A stretch of 57,396 bases of DNA from an uncultured Lachnospiraceae bacterium (GCA_945913255.1 CAMEDC010000014.1:1-57396), one strand, 5' to 3'; shown: positions 1 to 9,450, numbered from the stretch's first letter. Program-made: numbers and translations. Notes: generated by a model not told the origin, from the sequence alone.

Positions 1-30
1 AAATCGCGGGTTCGAGTCCCGTCTATCGCT
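1..30 (+). tRNA. tRNA 3' end (partial, identity unknown)
   Basis: The window opens inside a tRNA gene. A T arm is visible: stem GCGGG at 6-10, loop TTCGAGT at 11-17, stem CCCGT at 18-22. It is followed by seven acceptor-stem bases CTATCGC (23-29) and a possible discriminator T at 30. A T-run at 31-36 could end transcription. CCA is not encoded. The anticodon lies outside the window, so the amino acid cannot be given. Confidence 0.75.
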
Positions 31-84
31 CTTTTTTATTGTCCGGAATTCCCTGATGTTCCGTCCCCGGCTATTCCTGTGCGC

Positions 85-1533
85 CTAGTGGCGCACATTT
101 CCTCTGTCCCATATGGAAGATGGTTGTGCCTTGGGTGTCGGGCTGCGGAACAGCAGCCTGCCCAGGGCTTTTTTGTTGAAAGGAAACAGTGGCCAGAAAT
201 AACTGAAGCCTCCGAAAGTAGGAGTGGTGGCTGCGGATAAAAATACCAGGAGAAGGCTGATCAGGAATCCGGGCAGTCCGAAAAAGCCTGTTGCAGCAAT
301 CAGCAGGATTCGGTACAGACGAAGAGCATCGTTGAATTCCGTACCGGAGATGGATAGGGATGCCAGCAGCGTGACGGCACCGTAAAACAGAACTTCTACG
401 GAGGCCCAGTTTAAACTGACAGCAATGTCACCAATAATCAGTCCGCCTATCATGGACAGAGAGCCGGAAAATTTCCCCGAACTTAAGGAGGAAGAATATT
501 TGAATAAATCCAGTATAAATTCAACCACCAGGATATAGAAAAACAGTCTGCTCTTGCTTAAGAAGCCGGAGGATAAAAGTCCCCATCGGTTGGAAAAATC
601 AGGGAAATATGCTGTCAGCAGCAGAAAAAGAGGCATTAATAACAGGCTGACAGGAATACACAGAAATCTTACCAGTCGGAAGTAAGTGCCGACTGAGGGA
701 CTTTTATAGTAATCTTCCGGGCTTTGGGTAAATTGAAATATGGTACAGGGGAAAATAAGAACCAGAGGCGAATTGTCTACCAATACCAGAATGTGTCCCT
801 CCAGCAGATAGCTGCACGCAACATCGGGGCGCTCTGTAATCTGGATGGAGGGAAGAGGATTCCACCATCTTTTGGGCAGCAGCAGTTCCTCCAGGCTCTT
901 TGCTCCCATTGTCAGGGCAGATACCTGCAAACTGTCTATTGTCTGAGAAAGCTTCTGCAGAAGTGCTTTGTTTACAGAGTCGGTCAGATAAGCGACGGCA
1001 ACATCGGTCTTGCTTTCGGTTCCGACAGAGTGCATGGAAAAACAAAGCTTTGGGGAACGGACTCGTCTGCGAATCAGATTCGCATTGAACAACAGTGTTT
1101 CCACAAAACCATCCCGTGCACCCCTGGTGACTTTTTCCAAATCCGGTTCGGCAATACTTCTGGCGGGATAGGTTCTCGCATCAATCAGAACAGCCTGCGG
1201 AAAGCCGTCGATGAACAGAGCAATGGGACCGCTCAACACATTGCGGAAAATTGTTTCCCAGGAGTCGGAAAGATTAACCTGCGCGTAGCCGATTTTTGAC
1301 CTGACGTATCGGAAGATATCTTCAATTTGTCCGCTTGGGACATAGAGCGGATTCTGTAAATCAGAGAAAATCTGTTGAAGGACATCTGTTTTACATAAGC
1401 CGTTTACTCCTAGGAAAAAAGCTTTTGTTTCCCCTAAATACATGTCTCTTGTAATTAAGTCAAAGCTTGTCCCGACAGGAAGTTCTGTGTTGATGTATTT
1501 GATGTTTTCACTCAACTTTGAAGATAGTGTCAT
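85..1533 (-). CDS. spoVAF: Spore germination protein, GerA/SpoVAF family
   Basis: GerA-family (A-subunit type) protein of the spore inner membrane. It has the family layout: a soluble N-terminal region of about 270 residues, with the diagnostic block resembling TRGARDGFVETL, followed by hydrophobic segments in the C-terminal part. The length of about 482 residues and the short N-terminus without a long charged extension fit SpoVAF better than nutrient-receptor A subunits. No spoVA or gerB/gerC partners lie beside it; ytaF, another spore-associated gene, is upstream on the same strand. An in-frame ATG at 1560 is possible, but the ATG at 1533 has a weak GTGAG sequence upstream and gives a family-like start. 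The SpoVAF assignment within the family is less certain than the family itself. Confidence 0.8.
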   Translation of the reverse strand: MTLSSKLSENIKYINTELPVGTSFDLITRDMYLGETKAFFLGVNGLCKTDVLQQIFSDLQNPLYVPSGQIEDIFRYVRSKIGYAQVNLSDSWETIFRNVLSGPIALFIDGFPQAVLIDARTYPARSIAEPDLEKVTRGARDGFVETLLFNANLIRRRVRSPKLCFSMHSVGTESKTDVAVAYLTDSVNKALLQKLSQTIDSLQVSALTMGAKSLEELLLPKRWWNPLPSIQITERPDVACSYLLEGHILVLVDNSPLVLIFPCTIFQFTQSPEDYYKSPSVGTYFRLVRFLCIPVSLLLMPLFLLLTAYFPDFSNRWGLLSSGFLSKSRLFFYILVVEFILDLFKYSSSLSSGKFSGSLSMIGGLIIGDIAVSLNWASVEVLFYGAVTLLASLSISGTEFNDALRLYRILLIAATGFFGLPGFLISLLLVFLSAATTPTFGGFSYFWPLFPFNKKALGRLLFRSPTPKAQPSSIWDRGNVRH

Positions 1534-1729
1534 GATTAGTAATCTCACTTTCTTTAGCATCTTTATTTCGCGCCAGTGAATGCTGATTCCTATTGGAAAG
1601 TTTCACATTTCTATCTTTTTCATCTTGCCCCCAAGGCGTTTTTTTATGCGAATAATTGTGGTATGTAATGCGAAAAGGATTTCCTTTTCGCGGTAGAGAC
1701 ATACTGTTCCGGAAGAATGGGAACGATAG

Positions 1730-2314
1730 TCAGAAAAATTGAGAAATACCCAGTCCAATCAGCAGAATACCGGAGATTGGGTCTGCCTGATGGCGGAGGA
1801 AGAGTAACAGATGCGTTTTTCCCAGGCGGTTTCCCAGAAAGAGGAAAAGGATGGAGCAGAATACCGTAGCAGCGGCTGCAGGAAGGAGAGGTAAACCTGT
1901 CATGCTGGCAGCAAGCCCCATTCCCATATTGTTTGCAGACAGGGAAAAACTGAGAAGCAGAACTTCCGGCATCTTCAGGGAAGTTTTTTTTTCTGTATGA
2001 CATGCCTGAATTATCTCATTGGGGGAGATTTTTCTGCGCTGCCTGATAAATCCCGGAATCCATTTCAAAATATAGTAAATGCCCAATAATATCAGCACAA
2101 TGCTTCCTGCATAACTGCCGACTGACATGGGCAGTAAAGGAACCAGCTTTTCACCGACGGCAATCGAAAGGCAGGTGCCGGACAGGGTAACAAGGCTTAT
2201 CAGAAGATTTTGCCAGAGAAAAATCTGTATCTTGCGTAATCCCAGACTGATCCCGACCAAGAGTGCATCCAGGCTGGAAGCAATTCCGAACAGAAGAGAA
2301 GAAATCAGAAGCAT
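1730..2314 (-). CDS. ytaF: Sporulation membrane protein YtaF
   Basis: Small polytopic membrane protein of about 194 residues related to the MntP-like family. It is built of two similar halves with hydrophobic helices. Conserved polar spots within helices are visible, such as ASSLDALLVGISLG near the start and SANNMGMGLAASMTGLP in the middle. In Bacillus the homologue is linked to sporulation; its transport substrate is not settled. An AGGAG sequence lies only 2 nt before the ATG at 2320 but 8 nt before the ATG at 2314, so 2314 is preferred. It points away from the glycan cluster that starts at 2.5 kb. Confidence 0.82.
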   Translation of the reverse strand: MLLISSLLFGIASSLDALLVGISLGLRKIQIFLWQNLLISLVTLSGTCLSIAVGEKLVPLLPMSVGSYAGSIVLILLGIYYILKWIPGFIRQRRKISPNEIIQACHTEKKTSLKMPEVLLLSFSLSANNMGMGLAASMTGLPLLPAAAATVFCSILFLFLGNRLGKTHLLLFLRHQADPISGILLIGLGISQFF

Positions 2315-2520
2315 AATCATATCTCCTGTAGCATATTATGTTTTCTATTTACTATATTCTCAGGAAGAGAAAAAGTGAGAAGTGGCAGGAATGAGAATAT
2401 ATCAATTTTTTTGTAGGATATGTCCTTTCTTTTTTTGCGCTATTTGTTAAAATGAATCTTAAGAATTGTGTATTTCGAAGGGAAAGGGAACTCATATTCT
2501 AAAATGCTAGGGGGGTTAGA

Positions 2521-3954
2521 TTGGTTATGATGGAACAAAATGGAAACAAATTAAGACTGTATACGAAAAAGGTGTCAGGCATACACTATCCCAGTGCTTT
2601 AGCACAAAGTATTCATATGTCTCTTATTACGGAAAAAGAAGAGACGGAACTGAGAAACGGTTACGGTATTTTGTTTGCAAAGGGAGAGATATCCGATGAT
2701 AATGTCATTTTAGAGCGAGGACTTACCAATCCGATTATTTGCAGGAAGGATAATACGATATGGATCTATGGTATTTATGTTGATTCTCTCGGAAACAGGG
2801 TGGGAGAGAATTTGTATTATCTTTGGACAACAACAGATTTTGTCAGGTTTGAAGACAGAGGCCTTGTGGATGCAGAGGTACATAAGGAACAGATTGAGGA
2901 GGCTACGGATGAGCTTGTACTGACGGATGAGGAGGCGATAATAATCAGAAAAGTATGGATTCCCCATACAAGAGAAGATATGATTAAGAGCGGACAACCT
3001 GCCGGTACTGTTTTTCCCTTCCCTCTGGCGGAGGGATATGCCGATCCGACTTTGTTTCAATGGAGAGAAAAATGGTATTTTTTGGCCACTAATGATAATA
3101 CGGATGCAGTTGGACTTTATCTTCGGACTGCGGGTACCGTGGAGGGACTTTTTACACCTGGGTATGAGGAAAACTGTATATTGGGGTATGATGAAAAAAG
3201 AAATCTGATTCAGACCTTTTGGGCGCCGGAAGCGCATGTGATTGGCGGCGAACTATATATTCTGTTTGCGGTAGGTGGTAAAAAATGGGCACCACAGTCT
3301 CATATGATGCACCTGAAAGCAAATGGTAATCCTATGGTACCACAGGATTGGGAAGATCCCGTCAGAGTTTTGAAAAAAGACGGATTACCGCTGACAGAAA
3401 AGGGAATTACGTTGGATATGACATATCTGGAAAACAGGGGGAAGTCCTATTTGATTTGGTCAGAAAGATATGAAATCGGCACACCGTACGACTCCGGCTC
3501 CATGCTGTATATTGCGCAGATTATGCCGGATAAACCATGGGTTTTGGTCAGTGATCCGATTCTGATATCAAGACCTCTCTATGGATGGGAAAATCAGGGC
3601 GGTACCATCAACAATGAAGGACCTTATGTACTGAAACTGCAGGATAAGATATATGTAGCTTATTCAGGAGGTGCGGCCGGTGGTTATTCTTATGTAATAG
3701 GATATTTGATTTGCAATGCAGCGGATGATCCTCTTGTCCCTAAGAACTGGAGGAAAACGATAACTCCCGTGCTTTCGGCATTTGCCGCAAAGGAGCAGGA
3801 AGGTCCCGGGCACAATTCCTTCTTCCGGTATGATGATGGCATATTGTATGTTGCTTATCATGCGCAGAGACCGGGTGAAGATAATCGGAGAAACACAGCA
3901 ATTCGCCAGGTGTTTTTGGGATATGAAGGATTTCCCATGCTGGATTGTATTTAA
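2521..3954 (+). CDS. Glycoside hydrolase family 43 protein (first paralogue)
   Basis: Predicted intracellular GH43 enzyme, probably acting on arabinose- or xylose-containing oligosaccharides. No signal peptide is seen. The five-bladed propeller motifs with the usual acidic residues are present: ADPTLF (general base Asp), ITLDMT (Asp) and NNEGPYV (acid Glu). It is homologous along its length to the GH43 gene at 6142 but lacks that protein's Ig-like insert. The start is uncertain: TTG at 2521 or ATG at 2527, both behind a GGGGGG ribosome binding site. It is the first gene of a cluster with GH31, a second GH43 and a deacetylase. Substrate is inference only. Confidence 0.85.
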   Translation: MVMMEQNGNKLRLYTKKVSGIHYPSALAQSIHMSLITEKEETELRNGYGILFAKGEISDDNVILERGLTNPIICRKDNTIWIYGIYVDSLGNRVGENLYYLWTTTDFVRFEDRGLVDAEVHKEQIEEATDELVLTDEEAIIIRKVWIPHTREDMIKSGQPAGTVFPFPLAEGYADPTLFQWREKWYFLATNDNTDAVGLYLRTAGTVEGLFTPGYEENCILGYDEKRNLIQTFWAPEAHVIGGELYILFAVGGKKWAPQSHMMHLKANGNPMVPQDWEDPVRVLKKDGLPLTEKGITLDMTYLENRGKSYLIWSERYEIGTPYDSGSMLYIAQIMPDKPWVLVSDPILISRPLYGWENQGGTINNEGPYVLKLQDKIYVAYSGGAAGGYSYVIGYLICNAADDPLVPKNWRKTITPVLSAFAAKEQEGPGHNSFFRYDDGILYVAYHAQRPGEDNRRNTAIRQVFLGYEGFPMLDCI

Positions 3955-4101
3955 TAAGCGGAATAAGCAAGTATTGCAGACATAAACCGGAAGTCAGTCA
4001 CAACCAGCAAAAAACGGAAAATAAGAGCAGAAGATAAATCCGGAAAAACAAATATGCAGAGGTAATACTAATCAGGATATGAGTGGCAGATAGGAGAGAC
4101 T

Positions 4102-6099
4102 ATGGGTAAAATCACATTACAAGACAAGAAAATGATTTTTCAAAGAAAGGACGAGCTGACGGTAATCGAGCCATGGGGACCGAATTGCCTGAGAGTACGC
4201 AGCACGAAAAATGCAGAGATTATGGATGAGGATTGGACACTGCTGAAGCCCGGGGAGCCGGATAGCTGTGAGGTCTTCGGAGATGAAACAAAAGCAACCA
4301 TCAAAAACGGTATGGTAAGTGCAACTATGGAAGCGGGGAATATCTGGTATGGCGGAATCCTGGATTTCTACAGAAAAGATAAGAGAATTCTGCATACCCG
4401 CTTTGAAGGAGACTATACAAACAGAAATATGCATACGGAAGGGAATCATTATCAGATTAAAGTGATTTTCGATGCCAATGAAGGAGAGCATTTCTATGGA
4501 ATGGGACAGGAAAAGGAAGATCTCTTTGACAGAAAGGGAAGTACCTGCCAGATTATCCATTATAATACCAAATCAACGCTGCCGGTACTGTATTCTTCTC
4601 TGGGATACGGTATTTTCTGGAATAATCCGGCGCCGGGGCGTTGTGAAACAACAAGAAATCATACCTTGTTTGTGGCAGACAGCGCATATCAGGCGGATTA
4701 TCTGATTTATGCGGGAGAGACGCCGAAGGAAACGATGAAGATTTACTGCACACTGACGGGATTCGCACCAAAATTTCCCAGATGGGCTGCAGGCTTTTGG
4801 CAGTGTAAGCTACGCTATGAAAGTCAGGAAGAACTGCTCGGTGTGGCAAGAGAATATAAAAAACGCGGTATACCGATTGATGCCATTGTAATTGACTATT
4901 TCCACTGGACCGAACAGGGGGAGTGGAAATTTGATCCCAGGTACTGGCCTGATCCAAAGGCAATGTGTGAGGAGTTGGAGGAAATGGGAATTCATCCCGT
5001 GGTTTCTATCTGGCCTACCATCAATCCTGGGAGCGAGAATTACATGGAGATGAGCGAGGGAAATATGCTGGTTCGTACGGAGAACGGCCAGTATGGTACT
5101 TTTGATTTTTACGGACAGCAGACCTTTATAGACCCGATGAATCCAAGAACAAGGGAGTTTATCTGGAATAAAGCCAAACAGAATTATTACGATTATGGAA
5201 TAAAGACCTTTTGGCTGGATGAAGCAGAGCCGGAGGTTCATCCCCAGCAGCCGGGACATCTGCACTATTACCTGGGGAATGGGGCGCAGGTAGCACAGTT
5301 GTATCCATATTATTATTGCAAAGCTTTTTATGATGGATTGAAGGCAGAGGGAGAGGAGGAAGTGGTATCACTGACCAGAGCAGCATATCCGGGTAGCCAG
5401 AAGTTCGGAGCAATTGTATGGAATGGAGATATTCCGTCGGATTTCCAGAATCTGAAAATGAGTATAAAAAGCGGTCTCTCCATGGGGATGTGTGGAATTC
5501 CCTGGTGGAATTCCGATATCGGAGGATTCCTGAGCGGAGATATCGAGAGCGATTATTTCAGAGAGTTGATTGTAAGGTGGTTTCAGTTTGGTGTATTCTG
5601 CCCTGTTATGAGACTGCACGGTTCCAGAATTCGTCCTTCTTACCATGTGCCTAAGAATCCGGGAATTATTGAACCCAGCGGCGGTGATAATGAGATCTGG
5701 TGTTTCGGAGAGAGAAATTATGAAATCATAAAAGATCTGATTGAGCTTCGAGAAAGACTGAAGAATTATACCTGTAAATGTATGGACGAGGCCAGCAGGA
5801 CGGGAGCTCCTGTTATGCGTCCCATGTTCTTTGAATATCCGGATGACGAGATTTGCTATACTCTGGAAGATCAGTACTTATACGGGGAAGATATTCTGGT
5901 GGCTCCCATCTATGAGCAGGGAGCTGAAGAAAGACAGGTTTACCTGCCAGAGGGAAACTGGATATTTACTCAAGACGGAACCATTGTCACCGGCGGGAAA
6001 CTTATTACCTGCCATGCGGCGATTGATCAATTCATTGCTTTTGTGAAAGAAGGAAGCGATGTAATCAAGTGTTTTCAGATATCCGGTCAGTGTAAATAG
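4102..6099 (+). CDS. Glycoside hydrolase family 31 (alpha-xylosidase/alpha-glucosidase type)
   Basis: Retaining alpha-glycosidase of 665 residues with an N-terminal beta-sandwich, a TIM barrel and C-terminal beta domains. The predicted nucleophile is Asp373 in WLDEAEPE, and the predicted acid/base is Asp443 in WNGD. The aromatic and acidic pattern HWTEQGEWKFDPRYWPDP is typical of the family. No signal peptide is visible, so it is expected to act in the cytoplasm. It lies 147 nt after one GH43 gene and 42 nt before another. Because the neighbours are GH43 enzymes, alpha-xylosidase activity is a reasonable guess, but alpha-glucosidase or alpha-galactosidase activity within GH31 cannot be excluded. 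Confidence 0.9.
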   Translation: MGKITLQDKKMIFQRKDELTVIEPWGPNCLRVRSTKNAEIMDEDWTLLKPGEPDSCEVFGDETKATIKNGMVSATMEAGNIWYGGILDFYRKDKRILHTRFEGDYTNRNMHTEGNHYQIKVIFDANEGEHFYGMGQEKEDLFDRKGSTCQIIHYNTKSTLPVLYSSLGYGIFWNNPAPGRCETTRNHTLFVADSAYQADYLIYAGETPKETMKIYCTLTGFAPKFPRWAAGFWQCKLRYESQEELLGVAREYKKRGIPIDAIVIDYFHWTEQGEWKFDPRYWPDPKAMCEELEEMGIHPVVSIWPTINPGSENYMEMSEGNMLVRTENGQYGTFDFYGQQTFIDPMNPRTREFIWNKAKQNYYDYGIKTFWLDEAEPEVHPQQPGHLHYYLGNGAQVAQLYPYYYCKAFYDGLKAEGEEEVVSLTRAAYPGSQKFGAIVWNGDIPSDFQNLKMSIKSGLSMGMCGIPWWNSDIGGFLSGDIESDYFRELIVRWFQFGVFCPVMRLHGSRIRPSYHVPKNPGIIEPSGGDNEIWCFGERNYEIIKDLIELRERLKNYTCKCMDEASRTGAPVMRPMFFEYPDDEICYTLEDQYLYGEDILVAPIYEQGAEERQVYLPEGNWIFTQDGTIVTGGKLITCHAAIDQFIAFVKEGSDVIKCFQISGQCK

Positions 6100-6141
6100 C
6101 AGTATGCTTTAAAAATTTTCAATGGAAAAGGAGAATTTATT

Positions 6142-7833
6142 ATGGCTTATTTACTTTGTTATACGAGAGAACCTATTGATGAAATATATTACGATCCCAG
6201 ACTTGCTTACAGTATGCATCTTGCGCTGAGCGAAGACGGGAAGAAATGGCAGGCGCTGAATCACAATTCCGGCGTTCTGTTTCCAAAGGCCACAGAAAAT
6301 GAAGATGGTTCATTAAATCCAAAGAGTTTACATATGCCCCGTATTTTTGCAAAAGCGGACGGAACCTACGGAGTTGTAGCAAAACGCGCCGGTGGAGACG
6401 GTGAGGAAGAAGAGCCGGAAAGCTATGTGCTGTGGACTACCCGGGACTTCGTGCGATATGAAGAAATCGATTTAATCAGCAGGGAAGAGGCAGAACAGCT
6501 TGTTACGCAAAACACTGCAGGGCAGTCAGCTGTTCCTGCTACGGAAGAACTGCAAAAGCAGATCGAAGGGGCAGTGCCGGAGAATGTGCTGGAGATTTCG
6601 GAACAAGTTGAGAATCGTCTGAAAAAGAAACTTCTTACGCCCTTTCATGTAGGGACACAGTTCCCTGAAAAGGTTGTGGCCTCCAACGAAGAAGACCTGA
6701 GAAAAGTAAAGGCTGCTGCATTGTACAGTGATGGTACGACGGATGAGAAAAAAGTGGATTGGGATCTCTCCGGGGTAAACTTTAAGATTCCGGGCACTTA
6801 TCAGATTACAGGAAAGCTTCACGCGCAGCATTATGATTTTCCCATTGCATACAACAGAGCGGATCCCTGCATTGCATATTGGGAAGGGAAGTACTACTTT
6901 ATTGCTACAAATGATGCAGATGGAAATCATACTTTATATATCAGAGAAGCGGATTCTATTCCTGAACTTGTGAATGCGGAAGAACATCTGCTTTTGGACA
7001 GTGTGACTTATCCGGGAATCGGAGGACTTTTGTGGGCACCGGAATTTCACGAGATAGAAGGCAGATTATACATTTTTCATGCATGTACGCCGGAACCTTT
7101 TTTTGAGGAAGAAAGCCATATTATGGTTTTGAAGGAAGGCGGCAATCCCATAAAGCGTGAGGACTGGTCGGCACCCAGGAGGATAGTGAGAAAGGATGGC
7201 AGTGATATATGTGAAGCCGGAAAGGAAATCACATTGGATATGACCTGTTTTCCATGGGAAGGGGACTATTATGTCATATGGTCCCAGAGACAGTTTCTGC
7301 CGAAGGATCTGGGAGCATGGCTGTATATTGCTAAGCTGAATCCGGAGGAACCCTGGAAGCTTCTGACAGATCCTGTTGTGCTTTTAAAGCCTGATTATGG
7401 CTGGTCCAATAATCATACTTTTGTGGTTGAAGGACCCTTTGCACTGATGAGAGATGATAAACTCTTTGTTACCTTTTCCGGTGCGGCCGTAGATACCTCT
7501 TATGTGGTTGGGTTGCTGCAGATTGAAAAAGGAAAGGATTTGTTAAACCCTGCAAACTGGAGACAGGGAAACTATCCTTTGCTTACCTCCCGCAGTATGG
7601 AGGGGGAGTTTGGCACCGGTCACAATGCGTACGTGACAGACGAGGACGGTACCATCTGGAATACTTATCACGCAAGACCCGGCGTGGATGGTGACAGAAG
7701 CAGCGGTATCAGGAGAGTACACTTTGATGTGGATGGTGAGCCTGTTCTTGACCTGACAGAGGAACTGGATGTGAGAGCTCCCTTTGACAGAGTGGAAACC
7801 ACGTTGGTCGTCGATTCTATACTTGTAAAATAA
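6142..7833 (+). CDS. Glycoside hydrolase family 43 protein with inserted Ig-like domain
   Basis: GH43 enzyme of 563 residues. The N-terminal blade (YSMHLALSEDGKKW, NHNSGVLFPKA) is followed by a linker and, at roughly residues 180-235, an Ig-like domain with the pattern YSDGTTDEKKVDWDLSGV. The rest of the propeller then follows with ADPCIAYW, ITLDMT and VVEGPFAL carrying the three catalytic acids. No signal peptide is seen. It is paralogous to the gene at 2521, which has a short linker in place of the Ig-like domain. A ribosome binding site AAAGGAG precedes the ATG. Predicted to remove arabinosyl or xylosyl side chains inside the cell; the substrate is unproven. Confidence 0.87.
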   Translation: MAYLLCYTREPIDEIYYDPRLAYSMHLALSEDGKKWQALNHNSGVLFPKATENEDGSLNPKSLHMPRIFAKADGTYGVVAKRAGGDGEEEEPESYVLWTTRDFVRYEEIDLISREEAEQLVTQNTAGQSAVPATEELQKQIEGAVPENVLEISEQVENRLKKKLLTPFHVGTQFPEKVVASNEEDLRKVKAAALYSDGTTDEKKVDWDLSGVNFKIPGTYQITGKLHAQHYDFPIAYNRADPCIAYWEGKYYFIATNDADGNHTLYIREADSIPELVNAEEHLLLDSVTYPGIGGLLWAPEFHEIEGRLYIFHACTPEPFFEEESHIMVLKEGGNPIKREDWSAPRRIVRKDGSDICEAGKEITLDMTCFPWEGDYYVIWSQRQFLPKDLGAWLYIAKLNPEEPWKLLTDPVVLLKPDYGWSNNHTFVVEGPFALMRDDKLFVTFSGAAVDTSYVVGLLQIEKGKDLLNPANWRQGNYPLLTSRSMEGEFGTGHNAYVTDEDGTIWNTYHARPGVDGDRSSGIRRVHFDVDGEPVLDLTEELDVRAPFDRVETTLVVDSILVK

Positions 7834-7915
7834 TATAGAATTTGATAAAGTAATTTCGAAATAATTTGAAGTTACTTTGATGCAGAAGAAAAATATATTT
7901 TGGGGAGGTATTACA

Positions 7916-8725
7916 ATGAGATTTGTTTACCCGAGGGGACTTAGAAAGGCGCTAACTTTCAGTTATGACGATGGACAGTACTTTGATAAAAGACTGGCGG
8001 AGCTGCTGCGCAGTCATGGGATGAAGGGTACTTTTCATCTGAATTCCGGCAATTTAGGATTAAGCGGAGGAAACGAACTTTATGTCAGTGCAGAGGAGCT
8101 GCAAGAAGTGTATGCGGGACATGAGATTGCCTGTCATGGGGTACAGCACAGGAATCCAACCACTATTACTAGACAGCAGATGGTATTGGAAATCCAGGAA
8201 GACAGAAAAATGCTGGAAAAGCTTACGGGGAAGCTTGTACAGGGCATGTCCTATGCTTTTGGAAATTATGACTGTCAGGTAATTGAAATCGCAAAATCAC
8301 TCGGCATTAAATATTCCAGAACGGTAAAGGATACATGCGGATTTTTCCCGCCGGCGGATTTTATGGAGTGGCATCCTACCTGCCATCATAACAATCATCT
8401 GCTGGAACTGGGTGACAAATTTATGAATCCGGCAGGGTTCTATGAACTTCCGTTAATGTATGTCTGGGGACACAGTTTTGAGTTTGGTCGTTCCGGAGAC
8501 TGGAGTGTGATAGAGGAATTTGTAGAGAAGATGTCAGGAAAGGAAGATACCTGGTACGCAACCAATATGGAGATATATAATTACATTCAGGCAGTGCGCA
8601 GTCAGGAGTTTTCCGCTGACGGAATGACCATGTACAATCCAACGGCAATTTCTGTCTGGGTGACCACGAAGGATGACTTATTGGAGGTAAAACCCGGGGA
8701 GACATGCTATATCGGTGAGCATTAG
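7916..8725 (+). CDS. Polysaccharide deacetylase (NodB/CE4-like)
   Basis: Cytoplasmic NodB-fold protein of 269 residues. Motif 1 is SYDDG near the N-terminus with two Asp, and motif 2 is ACHGVQHRNP with two His for the metal. Both fit the CE4 catalytic centre. No signal peptide or membrane anchor is present, which argues against a cell-wall peptidoglycan deacetylase and for a role on imported sugars, in line with the three glycosidases before it. The start at 7916 is chosen because GGGGAGG stands 9 nt upstream; an upstream in-frame TTG at 7877 has no such site. It is followed by a UPF0340 gene whose preferred start lies just beyond its stop. Confidence 0.83.
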   Translation: MRFVYPRGLRKALTFSYDDGQYFDKRLAELLRSHGMKGTFHLNSGNLGLSGGNELYVSAEELQEVYAGHEIACHGVQHRNPTTITRQQMVLEIQEDRKMLEKLTGKLVQGMSYAFGNYDCQVIEIAKSLGIKYSRTVKDTCGFFPPADFMEWHPTCHHNNHLLELGDKFMNPAGFYELPLMYVWGHSFEFGRSGDWSVIEEFVEKMSGKEDTWYATNMEIYNYIQAVRSQEFSADGMTMYNPTAISVWVTTKDDLLEVKPGETCYIGEH

Positions 8726-8738
8726 GGAGCGGATTGTT

Positions 8739-9299
8739 ATGACGAAGGAAATGACTATAATCGGCGAAGAGGCATACAGAGCGGCTAAGGAATTGTTGGA
8801 TGCAGCGCATCCGGAAGAAAATGATATTTTTGTGGTGGGCTGTTCTACAAGTGAAGTAGGTGGTGCAAGCATCGGAACTTTCTCCAGTCCCGATCTGGCT
8901 GAAGTGGTGTTCGGCGGTATTTATCAGGCGACGCAGGAGGCAGGTGTCTACCTTGCGGCTCAGTGCTGTGAGCACCTGAACCGGGCAATTATTCTGGAGA
9001 AAGAAGCTGCCATGCGATACGGTTATGAAATTGTAAATGTGATTCCGCAGCCGAAGGCAGGTGGTTCCTTTGCAACAGCGGCATGGAAGGCCTTTGAGCA
9101 TCCGGTTGCGGTGGAACATATAAAGGCGCATGCGGGAATGGACATCGGAGATACCCTGATTGGGATGCATCTGCGGGATGTGGCTGTTCCTGTCAGAATT
9201 CGAACGACACAGATTGGCGATGCACATGTGGTATGTGCCAGAACAAGACCGAAGTTTATCGGCGGCAGCAGAGCGGTCTATGATGAAAGTGAAATGTAG
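8739..9299 (+). CDS. UPF0340 / TIGR01440 family protein (YwlG-like)
   Basis: Conserved protein of unknown function, about 186 residues, of the family that includes Bacillus YwlG. Recognisable blocks are VGCSTSEVGGASIG, LAAQCCEHLNRA and PKAGGSFATAAW. An upstream in-frame start at 8715 would overlap the deacetylase. The ATG at 8739 has AGGGAGCGG at good spacing and is preferred. It reads on from the glycan cluster, but the family is found in many contexts, so a sugar role should not be assumed. Its stop codon overlaps the A/T-rich left edge of the structured repeat that follows. Confidence 0.88.
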   Translation: MTKEMTIIGEEAYRAAKELLDAAHPEENDIFVVGCSTSEVGGASIGTFSSPDLAEVVFGGIYQATQEAGVYLAAQCCEHLNRAIILEKEAAMRYGYEIVNVIPQPKAGGSFATAAWKAFEHPVAVEHIKAHAGMDIGDTLIGMHLRDVAVPVRIRTTQIGDAHVVCARTRPKFIGGSRAVYDESEM

Positions 9300-9300
9300 A

Positions 9301-9442
9301 ATAATGAGCGCATAGGAAAACCAAGCGACGCCGAAGGCGGCATTTGGTTTTCCTGCGCCATTAACGAGTAAACAGCCTGCGAAAGCAGGCAAGAGAGCGC
9401 TGAAAGCGCGGGTTTACGAGTTTATGAAGGCTTTATGATATA
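9301..9442 (+). ncRNA. Structured repeat element, copy 1 (possible RNA)
   Basis: This non-coding element shares long identity with 49980-50132. Stem P1 pairs GCGC (9308-9311) with GCGC (9355-9358) and AGGAAAACCAA (9314-9324) with its complement at 9344-9354. It encloses a small hairpin CGCC-GAA-GGCG (9329-9339). Next, GTAAAC (9368-9373) pairs with GTTTAC (9412-9417) and closes a junction with hairpins GCCTGC-GAAA-GCAGGC (9375-9390) and GCGC-TGAAA-GCGC (9397-9409). The 60 nt from 9361 to 9420 match copy 2 exactly. It lies between two converging genes and ahead of a strong terminator. The family was not recognised and orientation is inferred. Confidence 0.6.
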
Positions 9443-9450
9443 TTGAAAGA

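Noticed and set aside
7848..7879. Hairpin AAAGTAA / TTACTTT between the second GH43 and the deacetylase as a terminator
   Set aside because: The stem is short and A/T only with no T-run after it; it may simply be chance.
8421..9392. Long minus-strand open frame over the deacetylase and UPF0340 genes
   Set aside because: Both plus-strand genes match known families, while this frame has no recognisable domain or start site.
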